A program made the position numbers and the translations under genes. A stretch of DNA of 64,000 nucleotides from JBBROS01 sp038229135. GTDB taxonomy: Bacteria > Pseudomonadota > Alphaproteobacteria > Acetobacterales > Acetobacteraceae. Below the pieces are notes generated by a model. That model saw only the letters and a program-made list of their open reading frames with translations, did not search any database and was not told the DNA's origin. The stretch is taken from contig JBBROS010000003.1 of NCBI GenBank assembly GCA_038229135.1, positions 1 to 64,000 on the forward strand. Reading direction: 5' to 3'. This document shows, piece after piece, positions 1-7,456 of this stretch. Every line of letters begins with the position of its first letter. Position 1 is the stretch's first letter.

Positions 1-96
1 CCCAGACTCCCGCCCAGACTCCCGCCCAGACTCCCGCCCAGACTCCCGCCCAGACTCCCGCCCAGACTCCCGCCCAGACTCCCGCCCAGACTCCCG
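1..96. repeat. 12-bp tandem repeat, 8 copies at window edge
   Basis: Eight perfect copies of the 12-mer CCCAGACTCCCG run from the first base, so the array may continue upstream of the window. The period is a multiple of three, so copy-number change would not shift a reading frame. In frame 3 it reads as QTPA repeats. Confidence 0.95.
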
Positions 97-113
97 CCCG
101 CCAGGCGCCGTGA
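1..113 (+). CDS. C-terminal end of an upstream gene with QTPA repeats (partial, tentative)
   Basis: Reading from base 3, the tandem array encodes eight QTPA units, then RQAP and a TGA stop at 111-113. A Pro/Thr/Ala/Gln-rich tail is typical of low-complexity C-termini of GC-rich alphaproteobacterial proteins. The body of the gene is outside the window, so no function can be given. Frames 1 and 2 are also open through the array; frame 1 stays open into the next small gene, so the frame choice rests only on the plausible tail and its clean stop. Confidence 0.35.
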   Translation, partial: QTPAQTPAQTPAQTPAQTPAQTPAQTPAQTPARQAP

Positions 114-186
114 CGACACGGTACCCGCACCTTGCAGCGCCATCCCAATTGCGCCATCCAGGCCGCAACCACCCGAGGAACACCCC

Positions 187-378
187 ATGGCAAAAGACAT
201 CGTCAGCGGCGACACCGCCGAAGCCGTCGCCTACGCCCTCATGCTCGACGTCTTCGCCGGCCTCGACAAACTCCACGGTGGCACCCCCGTCGCCGGCGTC
301 ACCGAGGTCCAGATCCTCAACCTCTACACCCTCTGCCTCGATGCCGCCCGCGGTCAGCGCTTCGGCAAGAAACCCTGA
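187..378 (+). CDS. small hypothetical protein (63 aa)
   Basis: I do not recognise the family. The 63-residue product has an acidic N-terminal half and a basic tail (RFGKKP), no signal peptide and no clear membrane segment; it may be helical. A GAGGA stretch sits about 7 bases before the ATG. The frame is open upstream through the tandem repeat, so the ATG was chosen on the ribosome binding site. It lies between the repeat array and the glycan cluster; no job can be inferred. Confidence 0.6.
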   Translation: MAKDIVSGDTAEAVAYALMLDVFAGLDKLHGGTPVAGVTEVQILNLYTLCLDAARGQRFGKKP

Positions 379-401
379 ACCGACCGAGGCAGGCCTGACC
401 G

Positions 402-434
402 CCTCCCCCGACCATTGCGGGGCCGGGGAGGGGG
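402..434 (+). repeat. GC palindromic element (family A), copy 1
   Basis: C-rich arm, short ATTGCGGGG turn and G-rich arm ending CCGGGGAGGGGG. It sits between the 63-aa gene and the GT2 start and is in plus orientation. Confidence 0.7.
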
Positions 435-492
435 ACAACCCATCGAACCGGCCGCTGTCGACCAGCGGCACCGCCCCAACCCGGCGACATCC

Positions 493-1242
493 ATGACCGA
501 CATCACCGCCATCCTGAACGTCCACGCCGAAGGCCCCATGGCCCGAACCGCCATGTCCAGCATCGAGGCCGCCGCCACCGCCGCCCGCACAGCCGGCCTC
601 GTCGTCGAGCTCCTCGCCATCGCCGACGCCGCCGACGACGCCACCCTCGCCACCGTCGACGCCCCAGGCTGGCGCGTGATCCAGACCGACCATCGGGACC
701 TCGGCCTCGCCCGCAACACCGGCATCGCCGCCTCGCAGGGCCACTTCATCGCCTTCCTCGACGGCGACGACCTCTGGACCGCACCCTGGCTCGTGGAGGC
801 CCACCGCGCCGCCCACGCGGACCCCCGCCCCGTGGTCTGGCACCCCGAGGCCACCCTTCTCTTCGGCCCGGACGCGCCGCCCGCCTGGTTCATCCACCCC
901 GAGACCGAGTCCCGGGACGGGGACTGGGTCATGCTCGGTATCCGCAACGGCTGGACCGCCCTCAGCTTCGCCCCACGCGGCGCCTACGAGCGCACCCCCT
1001 ACCGCGCCAACGCCATCGGCGCCGGTTTCGGCTACGAGGACTGGTCCTGGAATGCGGAGACCATCGCCCAGGGCTGGCTCCACCGCCCGGTGCCGGGCAC
1101 CGCCCACCTGGTGCGCGTCCGCCAGGACTCCCTCGTCCGCCAATCCGCCAGGGCCGGCGTGCTCCACACGCCCTCCACCCTGCTCCGCACCCGCGTCGGC
1201 TGGGCCGCCCGGCACGGCCTCCTCGCGCCCCCCCGCGTCTGA
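493..1242 (+). CDS. glycosyltransferase family 2 protein
   Basis: A 249-residue GT-A fold glycosyltransferase, expected to move a sugar from a nucleotide-sugar donor to a glycan acceptor at the cytoplasmic face. The N-terminus gives the usual first strand (ITAILNVHAEG), followed by GLARNTGIAASQG and the metal/nucleotide-binding motif FLDGDDLW around residues 88-95. The YEDWSW segment near residue 183 resembles the ED motif that holds the catalytic base in GT2 enzymes. The ATG at 493 was preferred to an upstream start at 415, because the extra 26 residues are encoded partly by a palindromic element. It heads the sugar-nucleotide cluster that follows. Donor and acceptor are unknown. Confidence 0.85.
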   Translation: MTDITAILNVHAEGPMARTAMSSIEAAATAARTAGLVVELLAIADAADDATLATVDAPGWRVIQTDHRDLGLARNTGIAASQGHFIAFLDGDDLWTAPWLVEAHRAAHADPRPVVWHPEATLLFGPDAPPAWFIHPETESRDGDWVMLGIRNGWTALSFAPRGAYERTPYRANAIGAGFGYEDWSWNAETIAQGWLHRPVPGTAHLVRVRQDSLVRQSARAGVLHTPSTLLRTRVGWAARHGLLAPPRV

Positions 1243-1292
1243 TTGCAGCCGCCCGAGCCGCGGTCTATGCCACCACCACTGGCGGAGGCTTG

Positions 1293-2279
1293 ATGGTGCA
1301 AGGCAAACGAGTTCTGGTGACGGGCGCAGGCGGCTTCATCGGCAGCCACCTCGCCGAAGCCCTCGTGCGCGCCGGCGCCGACGTCACGGCCATGACGCAC
1401 TACAACGCCCTCTCCTCCGTCGGGAACCTCGCCTTCCTGCCGCCCGAAATCCGCGCCCGCCTCACCATCGCCGCCGGCACCATCGAGGACAGCGACTTCG
1501 TGGCCCGCGCCATGGAGGGCCAGGACATCGTGCTCCACCTGGCTGCCCTCATCGCCATCCCCTACTCCTACGTCGCGCCCCGTTCCTACGTCCGCGCCAA
1601 CGTCGAAGGCACGCTCAACGTCCTCGAGGCCGCCCGCCGCCTCGGCACGCAGCGCATCGTCGTCACCAGCACGTCCGAGGTCTACGGCACCGCCATCCGC
1701 TCCCCCATCGACGAGGAGCACCCGCTGCAAGGCCAGTCCCCCTACTCCGCCAGCAAGATCGGCGCCGACAAGATCGCCGAGAGCTACTTCCGCTCCTTCG
1801 AGACCCCGGTGGTCACGCTCCGCCCGTTCAACACCTACGGCCCGCGCCAATCCGCCCGCGCCTTCATCCCCACCATCATCAGCCAGGCCATCGCCCGCGA
1901 CGCCATCCACCTCGGCTCGCTCAGCCCCCTGCGCGACATGACCTTCGTCGCCGACACCGTCGACGGCTTCCTCCGCGCCGCCACCACGCCCGGCATCGAG
2001 GGCGAGACGATCAACCTCGGCACCGGGGAGACCCACTCGATCGGGGATTTCGCCCACCGCATCCTCGCCCTCATGGACTGCAAGAAACCCATCGTCCACG
2101 ACGCCGCCCGCGAACGCCCGGCCAAAAGCGAGGTCCTGAAGCTCGTCAGCGACAACCGCCGCGCCGCAAGCCTCCTCGGCTGGCGCCCGGCCACCTCGCT
2201 CGACGACGGCCTGCGCGCCGCCATCGAGTTCGTCCGCGCCAACGCCGGGCTCTACGCCGCCAGCGAATACGTCCGCTGA
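1293..2279 (+). CDS. legB: LegB-type NDP-sugar 4,6-dehydratase (extended SDR)
   Basis: A 328-residue extended SDR. It has the Rossmann motif GAGGFIGSH near residue 11 and the catalytic YSASK in the segment HPLQGQSPYSASKIGADKIA. The stretches LHLAALIAIPYSY, VTSTSEVYGTA and RPFNTYGPRQSARA are characteristic of the LegB/EDH_00030 subfamily, which makes 4-keto-6-deoxy NDP-GlcNAc for legionaminic or related sugars. GGAGG lies four bases before the chosen ATG; a TTG at 1290 and a GTG at 1296 are alternatives. It overlaps the nucleotidyltransferase by one base (TGATG), indicating translational coupling. LegC-type aminotransferase and nonulosonate synthase genes are not in the window, so the exact end sugar is open. 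Confidence 0.85.
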   Translation: MVQGKRVLVTGAGGFIGSHLAEALVRAGADVTAMTHYNALSSVGNLAFLPPEIRARLTIAAGTIEDSDFVARAMEGQDIVLHLAALIAIPYSYVAPRSYVRANVEGTLNVLEAARRLGTQRIVVTSTSEVYGTAIRSPIDEEHPLQGQSPYSASKIGADKIAESYFRSFETPVVTLRPFNTYGPRQSARAFIPTIISQAIARDAIHLGSLSPLRDMTFVADTVDGFLRAATTPGIEGETINLGTGETHSIGDFAHRILALMDCKKPIVHDAARERPAKSEVLKLVSDNRRAASLLGWRPATSLDDGLRAAIEFVRANAGLYAASEYVR

Positions 2280-3040
2280 TGCAAGCCGTCATCATGGCCG
2301 GCGGCCGCGGCACCCGCCTCCTGCCCTACTCCGCCCTGCTGCCCAAGCCGCTCATGCCGCTGGGCGACCGCCCGGTGCTCGAGATCCTCCTCACCCAGCT
2401 CCGCGCCGCCGGGGTCACGGAGGTCATCCTCGCCGTCAACCACCTCCGCCACCTGCTGGAGGCCTTCTTCGGCAATGGCGACCGCTTCGGCCTCCGCATC
2501 ACCTACAGCGTGGAAGACAAACCGCTGGGCACCGCCGGCCCCCTGGGCCTCGTGCTCGACCGCCTCGGCGAGAACTTCTTCCTCACCAACGGGGACCTGC
2601 TCACCACCCTCGACATGGCCCGCATGCTCGCCGACCACACCGCCCGCGGCGCCGACGCCACCATCGGCACCTACCGGCGCGAGCTCCGCAGCGAGTTCGG
2701 CCTGCTCGAGGTCGACGACACCATGCGCATGACCGGCTACCTGGAGAAGCCGACCTACCAGCATCTGGTCAGCATGGGCCTGTACGTCCTCAGACGTGAC
2801 GCCGTCCGCCCATTCATCACGCCCGGCGAACCGCTCGACATGCCCGCCCTCATGATCGCCATGCAACAGGCCGGCCGCCCCGTCCTCTGCCACTCCCAGG
2901 ATTGCTTCTGGCTCGACATCGGCCGCCCGGACGACTTCGCCGAAGCGCAGGCCATGGTCGACCGCGACCCCCACGCTTTCCTGCCCAAGCTCGCCTTCTC
3001 TTCCCCCCTCCCCTTGCGGGAGGGGTCCGGGGAGGGGTGA
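2279..3040 (+). CDS. sugar-1-phosphate nucleotidyltransferase
   Basis: A 253-residue NTP_transferase-family enzyme, expected to join NTP and a sugar 1-phosphate to give an NDP-sugar. The signature MAGGRGTRLLPYS lies at residues 5-17, PKPLMPLGDRPVLE follows, and the GTAGPLG and TNGD motifs mark the sugar/nucleotide pocket. No CBS domains are present, unlike PtmE. It starts on an ATG overlapping the legB stop. The last dozen residues (PLPLREGSGEG) and the TGA stop come entirely from a family A palindromic element, so the ancestral C-terminus was probably a little shorter or different. Confidence 0.85.
   Translation: MQAVIMAGGRGTRLLPYSALLPKPLMPLGDRPVLEILLTQLRAAGVTEVILAVNHLRHLLEAFFGNGDRFGLRITYSVEDKPLGTAGPLGLVLDRLGENFFLTNGDLLTTLDMARMLADHTARGADATIGTYRRELRSEFGLLEVDDTMRMTGYLEKPTYQHLVSMGLYVLRRDAVRPFITPGEPLDMPALMIAMQQAGRPVLCHSQDCFWLDIGRPDDFAEAQAMVDRDPHAFLPKLAFSSPLPLREGSGEG
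3001..3040 (+). repeat. GC palindromic element (family A), copy 2, coding
   Basis: CCCCTCCCCTTGCGGGAGGG core followed by TCCGGGGAGGGG. It forms the 3' end and stop codon of the nucleotidyltransferase gene. Confidence 0.85.
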
Positions 3041-3056
3041 CCGCAAGCACCATCGC

Positions 3057-3953
3057 ATGCCAACTCTTCTCCTCACCGGCGCCACCGGCTTCCTCGGCCG
3101 CCACATCGCCCGCGCCGCCCCGGAAGGCTGGACCGTCCACCCCCTCCCCCGCGCTGCCTCGCCCTGGACCGCGGCCAGCTTCGCGCAGGCGATCGAGGCC
3201 ATCCGCCCCGAAGCCATCCTCCACGCCGCCGGCTCCGTTGGCACCTCCGGCCGCGCCTGCTTCGAAGCCAACACCATCCTCGCCGCCGAACTGCTCGAGG
3301 CCGTGGCGAAGCACCCCACCCCCACCATCCTCATCGGCAGCGCCGCCGAATACGGCCACGTCCCCCCGGACGCGCAGCCCGTGCAGGAAACCCACCCCTG
3401 CGCCCCAACCACGCCCTACGGCATCGCGAAATATGCCCAGACCCTGCTCGCCACCGCCGTCGCCGCCCGAGGCCTCCCCGTCCTCGTCGCCCGCCTCTTC
3501 AACCCCGTCGGCCCCGGCATGCCGGCCGCCCTCGCCCTCCCCAGCTTCGCCCGCCGCATCGCACAGGCCGAACCAGGCGGCACGATCCGCACCGGAGACC
3601 TCTCCGCCGCCCGGGACTTCATCCACATCGACGAAGCCACGCGGCTTATCTGGGCCTTGCTCCGATCCTCACCCTGGCCCTACCCGGTGGTGAATATCGG
3701 CAGCGGCCAGGCCTACACCCTGCAATCCCTCCTCGACGGCCTGCTCCACGCCAGCGGCAAGCCCCTCAGCGCCACCGCGGACCCAGCCCTCGCCCGCCCC
3801 GGCGACATGCCCACCCTCACCGGCAGCACAGCCCGCCTCCAAGCCATGGGCCTCACCCCAGCCAAGCCGAACTTCGCCAACCTCCTCCCCCTATTAATCG
3901 AGGAGGCCTCTTCTCCCTCTCCCCTTGCGGGAGAGGGCCGGGGTGAGGGGTGA
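3057..3953 (+). CDS. NAD-dependent epimerase/dehydratase (extended SDR)
   Basis: A 298-residue extended SDR, probably a nucleotide-sugar reductase or epimerase of the GDP-6-deoxymannose reductase/GDP-fucose synthase type. It has GATGFLGRH at residues 8-16, the active-site serine region IGSAAEYG, catalytic YGIAK, and a LFNPVGPGM substrate loop. Sixteen bases separate it from the nucleotidyltransferase, so it is the last gene of the glycan operon. It may act on the 4-keto sugar made by the LegB-type enzyme. Its last 12 residues (PSPLAGEGRGEG) and stop codon are again supplied by a palindromic element. Confidence 0.8.
   Translation: MPTLLLTGATGFLGRHIARAAPEGWTVHPLPRAASPWTAASFAQAIEAIRPEAILHAAGSVGTSGRACFEANTILAAELLEAVAKHPTPTILIGSAAEYGHVPPDAQPVQETHPCAPTTPYGIAKYAQTLLATAVAARGLPVLVARLFNPVGPGMPAALALPSFARRIAQAEPGGTIRTGDLSAARDFIHIDEATRLIWALLRSSPWPYPVVNIGSGQAYTLQSLLDGLLHASGKPLSATADPALARPGDMPTLTGSTARLQAMGLTPAKPNFANLLPLLIEEASSPSPLAGEGRGEG
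3911..3953 (+). repeat. GC palindromic element (family A), copy 3, coding
   Basis: CTCCCTCTCCCCTTGCGGG followed by AGAGGGCCGGGGTGAGGGG. It encodes the tail and TGA of the preceding SDR in a different frame from copy 2. Confidence 0.85.
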
Positions 3954-3985
3954 CGACAGGCACGGACGCAAACCGCCAGCAAACG

Positions 3986-4021
3986 TCTCCCGCTCCCACC
4001 CAGGAGAAGGGGGGGCGAGGG
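3986..4021 (+). repeat. degenerate family A element
   Basis: TCTCCCGCTCCCACCCAGG then AGAAGGGGGGGCGAGGG, abutting the cysK stop. The central GCGGG turn is lost, so this is a decayed or partial copy. Confidence 0.5.
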
Positions 4022-4022
4022 A

Positions 4023-4937
4023 CTACCCCGGCAGGAAATCCGGCACCGAGAAATACCGCTCCCCGGTGTCGTAGTTGAACCCCAGCACCCGCGCGCCCGC
4101 CTTCAGCTCCGGCAGCTTCTGCGCGATCGCCGCCAGCGTCGCCCCGGACGAGATCCCCACCAGCAGCCCCTCCTCCCGCGCCGACCGCCGCGCCATCTCG
4201 CGCGCCGCCTCCGCCTCCACCTGGATCACCCCGTCCAGCACGTCCACGTGCAGGTTCCCGGGCACGAACCCGGCCCCGATCCCCTGGATCGGATGCGGCG
4301 CCGGAGACCCGCCCGAGATGACTGGCGAAGCCGAAGGCTCCACCGCGAACACCTGGAACCCAGGCCAGGCCGCCTTCAGCACCTGCGCGCACCCCGTGAT
4401 GTGCCCGCCTGTCCCCACACCGGTGATCATCGCATCCAGCCCGTCCGGAAAGTCGGCCAGGATCTCCCGGGACGTCGTGGCCACATGCACCGCGATGTTC
4501 GCCGGGTTCTCGAATTGCTGCGGCATCCAGGCCCCGGGAGTCTGTGCCACCAGCTCCTCCGCCCGCGCGATCGCGCCCTTCATGCCCTTCTCCCGCGGCG
4601 TGAGGTCGAAGCTCGCCCCGTAGGCCAGCATCAGCCGCCGCCGCTCGACCGACATGCTTTCCGGCATGACCAGCACCAGCGTGTAGCCCTTCACGGCCGC
4701 CACCATCGCGAGCCCCACCCCGGTGTTCCCCGACGTCGGCTCGATGATCGTCCCGCCCGGCTTCAAAGTGCCATCCGCCTCGGCCGCCTCGACCATGGCC
4801 AGCGCGATCCGGTCCTTGATCGAGCCTGCGGGGTTGGCCCGCTCCGACTTCACCCAAACCTCCGCACCCGGAAACATCCGCGCCAACCGGATGTGCGGCG
4901 TGTTGCCAATGGTCCCGAGCACGCTGTCCGTCTTCAC
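4023..4937 (-). CDS. cysK: cysteine synthase A
   Basis: A 304-residue O-acetylserine sulfhydrylase, the PLP enzyme that makes L-cysteine from O-acetylserine and sulfide. PLP-binding Lys41 lies in NPAGSIKDR, the substrate loop TSGNTG follows, and GTGGHITG (phosphate-binding) and VGISSGA are present. Length matches the CysK family. The start is taken as the GTG at 4937, with GGAGG six bases upstream. The frame is open far upstream but that extension runs through a palindromic element and antisense of the next gene. It is monocistronic, convergent with the glycan operon and divergent from the ABC operon. Confidence 0.93.
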   Translation of the reverse strand: MKTDSVLGTIGNTPHIRLARMFPGAEVWVKSERANPAGSIKDRIALAMVEAAEADGTLKPGGTIIEPTSGNTGVGLAMVAAVKGYTLVLVMPESMSVERRRLMLAYGASFDLTPREKGMKGAIARAEELVAQTPGAWMPQQFENPANIAVHVATTSREILADFPDGLDAMITGVGTGGHITGCAQVLKAAWPGFQVFAVEPSASPVISGGSPAPHPIQGIGAGFVPGNLHVDVLDGVIQVEAEAAREMARRSAREEGLLVGISSGATLAAIAQKLPELKAGARVLGFNYDTGERYFSVPDFLPG

Positions 4938-4993
4938 GATGAGCCTCCATGGATCGAGCCGAAACCCTACACCCCAAGCATGGAGCGCGAAAC

Positions 4994-5033
4994 GTCCCCC
5001 TCTCCCCTCGCGGGAAAGGGCCGGGGTGAGGGG
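4994..5033 (+). repeat. GC palindromic element (family A), copy 4
   Basis: TCCCCCTCTCCCCTCGCGGG followed by AAAGGGCCGGGGTGAGGGG in the cysK/ABC divergent region. Its right end continues into a 7-bp tandem array. Confidence 0.85.
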
Positions 5034-5064
5034 TGAGGGGTGAGGGGTGAGGGGTAAGGGGTGA
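5023..5064. repeat. 7-bp tandem repeat GGGGTGA, six units
   Basis: Six consecutive heptamers (the fifth is GGGGTAA) extend from the right arm of the family A element. They look like slippage expansion of the element end. They lie 117 bases before the binding-protein start. Confidence 0.9.
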
Positions 5065-5180
5065 CCAGGCGCGCTTACCCGCAACCGCCCCTGGCCAACC
5101 CCTCCACCCTCTGCAATGGTTCTACCCAAGCGGCGCCGCCCCCGGGGGCAGGACGCGGCACCAACCGGAGGACCACCCTG

Positions 5181-6350
5181 ATGCTGCAAGCGAAACTCCC
5201 CCGCCGCACGCTCCTGGCCACCGCCGCCGCCCTCACCGCCGGTGGCGCCCGCGCCCAGACGGCCAAACCCGCCTCCCCCCTCAACGTCAGCATCGTCGAC
5301 GTCGCCGGCAACCTCGCCCTTACCCAGAAAGCCTTCGAAGCCTACCGCCGCGAGAACCCCGCCATGGTCGGCCGTTTCACCTTCACCAAGGCCCCCGCGC
5401 CCGAGCTGCCCGCCAAGATCCGCGCCCAGCAGGCCGCCGGCCGCGTCGACATCGACATCGTCATGACCGGCACCGACGCCCTCGCCGCCGGCATCGAGCA
5501 GAAGATCTGGGCCACCCTCCTGCCCAACCCCCGCCTCCCCAAGCTCGACGACATCCTCATCGAGCCCGCGAAGCGCATGCAGACGCTCACGCAGAACCAG
5601 GGCGTCATCCTCAACTACTGCCCCGGCGGCCCCCTGCTCGAATACATGCCCGACCGCGTCAAGACCCCGCCCACCACCGCCGACGAGCTCATGGCCTGGG
5701 CCGCCGCCAACCCCAACCGCCTCATGTACGCCCGCCCCGCCAACTCCGGCCCCGGCCGCGCCTTCATGATGGGCCTCCCCTACATCCTCGGTGACACGGA
5801 CCCGAAGGACCCCGTCCGCGGCTGGGACAAGACCTGGGCCTACCTCCAGGCGCTGGACCGCCACATCGAGTATTACCCCACCGGGACCGGCGCCACCTTC
5901 AAGGAGCTCGGCGAAGGCAGCCGCGACATGGTCATCAGCCACACCGGGTGGGACCTCAACCCTCGCGTCCTCGGCATCGTCCCCAAAGAGGCCCGCATCA
6001 CCACCCTCAAGGGCTTCCGCTTCATCACGGACGCCCAGTATGCCTGCATCCCCTCAGGCCTGAACCAGGAGCGCATGAACGTCCTCCTCGACCTCGTCAC
6101 CTACATGCTCGGCAAGCCCGCCCAGGCCTACGCGTGGGACGAAGGCTACTTCTATCCCGGCCCGGCCGTGAAGGACGTCCCGCTCTCCATGGCGCCGAAG
6201 GAAAGCCAAGACGCCATCCGCGAGTTCGGCCGCCCCGAATACGACAAGCTGCTGGCCGAAACCCCCACAGAGCTGCCCCTCGAGGCCGACCGCATGGTCG
6301 TCGCCTTCCGCATGTGGGACGAACGGGTCGGCGCCAAGAAGACCAAGTGA
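5181..6350 (+). CDS. ABC transporter periplasmic substrate-binding protein
   Basis: A 389-residue solute-binding protein whose N-terminus has RR then a hydrophobic stretch ending AGGARAQ, a Sec or Tat signal cut after about residue 26. The body resembles family 1 binding proteins that serve polyamine, iron or thiamine type importers, with the lobe opening LNVSIVDVAGNLA and a late YPTGTGATFKELGEGSRDM region. GGAGG stands nine bases before the ATG; a longer frame from 5061 was rejected. It is the first of four coupled genes (binding protein, ATPase, two permeases). The substrate cannot be read from the sequence. Confidence 0.85.
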   Translation: MLQAKLPRRTLLATAAALTAGGARAQTAKPASPLNVSIVDVAGNLALTQKAFEAYRRENPAMVGRFTFTKAPAPELPAKIRAQQAAGRVDIDIVMTGTDALAAGIEQKIWATLLPNPRLPKLDDILIEPAKRMQTLTQNQGVILNYCPGGPLLEYMPDRVKTPPTTADELMAWAAANPNRLMYARPANSGPGRAFMMGLPYILGDTDPKDPVRGWDKTWAYLQALDRHIEYYPTGTGATFKELGEGSRDMVISHTGWDLNPRVLGIVPKEARITTLKGFRFITDAQYACIPSGLNQERMNVLLDLVTYMLGKPAQAYAWDEGYFYPGPAVKDVPLSMAPKESQDAIREFGRPEYDKLLAETPTELPLEADRMVVAFRMWDERVGAKKTK

Positions 6351-7456
6351 TCCCACCCTTCCGCGAGCTCCGCCTCGATCGCCTGTCGCGCGATTTCGGC
6401 CAGCTCGCGGCACTCAAGGACGTCAGCCTCACCGTCCGGCGCGGCGAGTTCGTCGCCCTCCTCGGCCCGTCGGGCTGTGGCAAGTCCACCACGCTCAACT
6501 GCATCGCCGGCCTCCTGCCAGCCACCGGCGGGGCCATCTGGCTCGACGACCGCCGCATCGACACCCTCCGCCCCGAGCAGCGCGGCTTCGGCATGGTGTT
6601 CCAGAACTACGCCCTCTTCCCCCACATGGACGTGCGGCGGAACGTCGGCTTCGGCCTCATGATGCGCCGCACCGCGAAGGCCGAGGCCGCCCGGCGCGTG
6701 TCGGACGCCATCGCCCTCGTCCGCCTGCAGGGCCAGGAGCACAAGCTGCCGGGCCAACTTTCCGGCGGCCAGCAGCAGCGCGTCGCCATCGCCCGCGCCA
6801 TCGTCGTCGAGCCGGCCCTCGTGTTGATGGACGAACCCCTCTCCAACCTCGACGCCAAGCTTCGCCTCGAGATGCGCGCCGAAATCCGCCGCATCCACGG
6901 CCAGCTCGGCGCCACCACCATCTACGTCACGCACGACCAGGAGGAGGCCCTCGCCCTCGCCGACCGCATCGTCGTCATGCAGGACGGCGCCATCCGCCAG
7001 GTCGGCACCCCCGCCGAGCTCTACGCCAACCCCGCCGACCGCCAGACCGCCCAGTTCATGGGTTTTCGGAATGCCATCGCCGGGCACGTGGACTCGGTGC
7101 AGGGCAACCAGGTCGAGGTCACCTCCAACGGCGCCCGCCTCGCAGGCCGCTCCCCCCTTCTCCCTCCCCCCCAGGGAGAAAGCCGCGGAGAGGGCACACC
7201 AGCTTCAAGCAACCTGGAGCTAGGCGCCCCATGCCACCTCCTGACCCGCCCCGACGACCTCGTCCTCCACGACGAGGCCCCCGATGCGCTCCAGGCCACC
7301 ACCCTCACCACCGAGTTCCGCGGGGACGCCCACACCGGCTTCGCCCGCATGGACGACGGCACCGAACTCGTCTTCACCGCGCCCCACGCCGTCCCACCAG
7401 GCACCCGCATCCACCTGGCGCCCAACCCCGCCCGAAGCCTGGTCTACCCGCAATGA
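6347..7456 (+). CDS. ABC transporter ATP-binding protein (PotA/FbpC type) with element-encoded insert
   Basis: A 369-residue ATPase energising the importer. Walker A GPSGCGKST is at residues 40-48, the Q-loop is FQNYALFPH, the signature is LSGGQQQR, Walker B is LVLMDEP, and the H-loop is VTHDQEEAL, followed by the AELYANP region and a C-terminal TOBE-like domain. It starts on a GTG overlapping the previous stop (GTGA). Around residues 266-290 a family A element encodes a Pro/Gly/Glu-rich insert (SPLLPPPQGESRGEG) within the C-terminal regulatory domain, leaving the frame open. The NBD is intact, so function is probably kept. Confidence 0.92.
   Translation: MIPPFRELRLDRLSRDFGQLAALKDVSLTVRRGEFVALLGPSGCGKSTTLNCIAGLLPATGGAIWLDDRRIDTLRPEQRGFGMVFQNYALFPHMDVRRNVGFGLMMRRTAKAEAARRVSDAIALVRLQGQEHKLPGQLSGGQQQRVAIARAIVVEPALVLMDEPLSNLDAKLRLEMRAEIRRIHGQLGATTIYVTHDQEEALALADRIVVMQDGAIRQVGTPAELYANPADRQTAQFMGFRNAIAGHVDSVQGNQVEVTSNGARLAGRSPLLPPPQGESRGEGTPASSNLELGAPCHLLTRPDDLVLHDEAPDALQATTLTTEFRGDAHTGFARMDDGTELVFTAPHAVPPGTRIHLAPNPARSLVYPQ
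7151..7195 (+). repeat. GC palindromic element (family A), copy 5, coding insert
   Basis: A diverged copy (CCCCTTCTCCCTCCCCCC arm, CAGGGAGAAAG turn, GCGGAGAGGG end) inside the ABC ATPase gene. The frame passes through it without a stop. Confidence 0.65.

Noticed and set aside
1..96. CRISPR-like array at the left edge
   Set aside because: Repeats are contiguous 12-mers with no spacers and no cas genes nearby; it is a coding VNTR.
1052..3040. 662-residue fusion reading frame ending in the nucleotidyltransferase
   Set aside because: The first two-thirds is antisense-like arginine/proline-rich translation of the GT2 and legB genes; the real gene starts at 2279.
4938..5942. Long N-terminal extension of cysK
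   Set aside because: It runs through a palindromic element and opposite the ABC binding-protein gene; the GTG with GGAGG at 4937 is a proper start.
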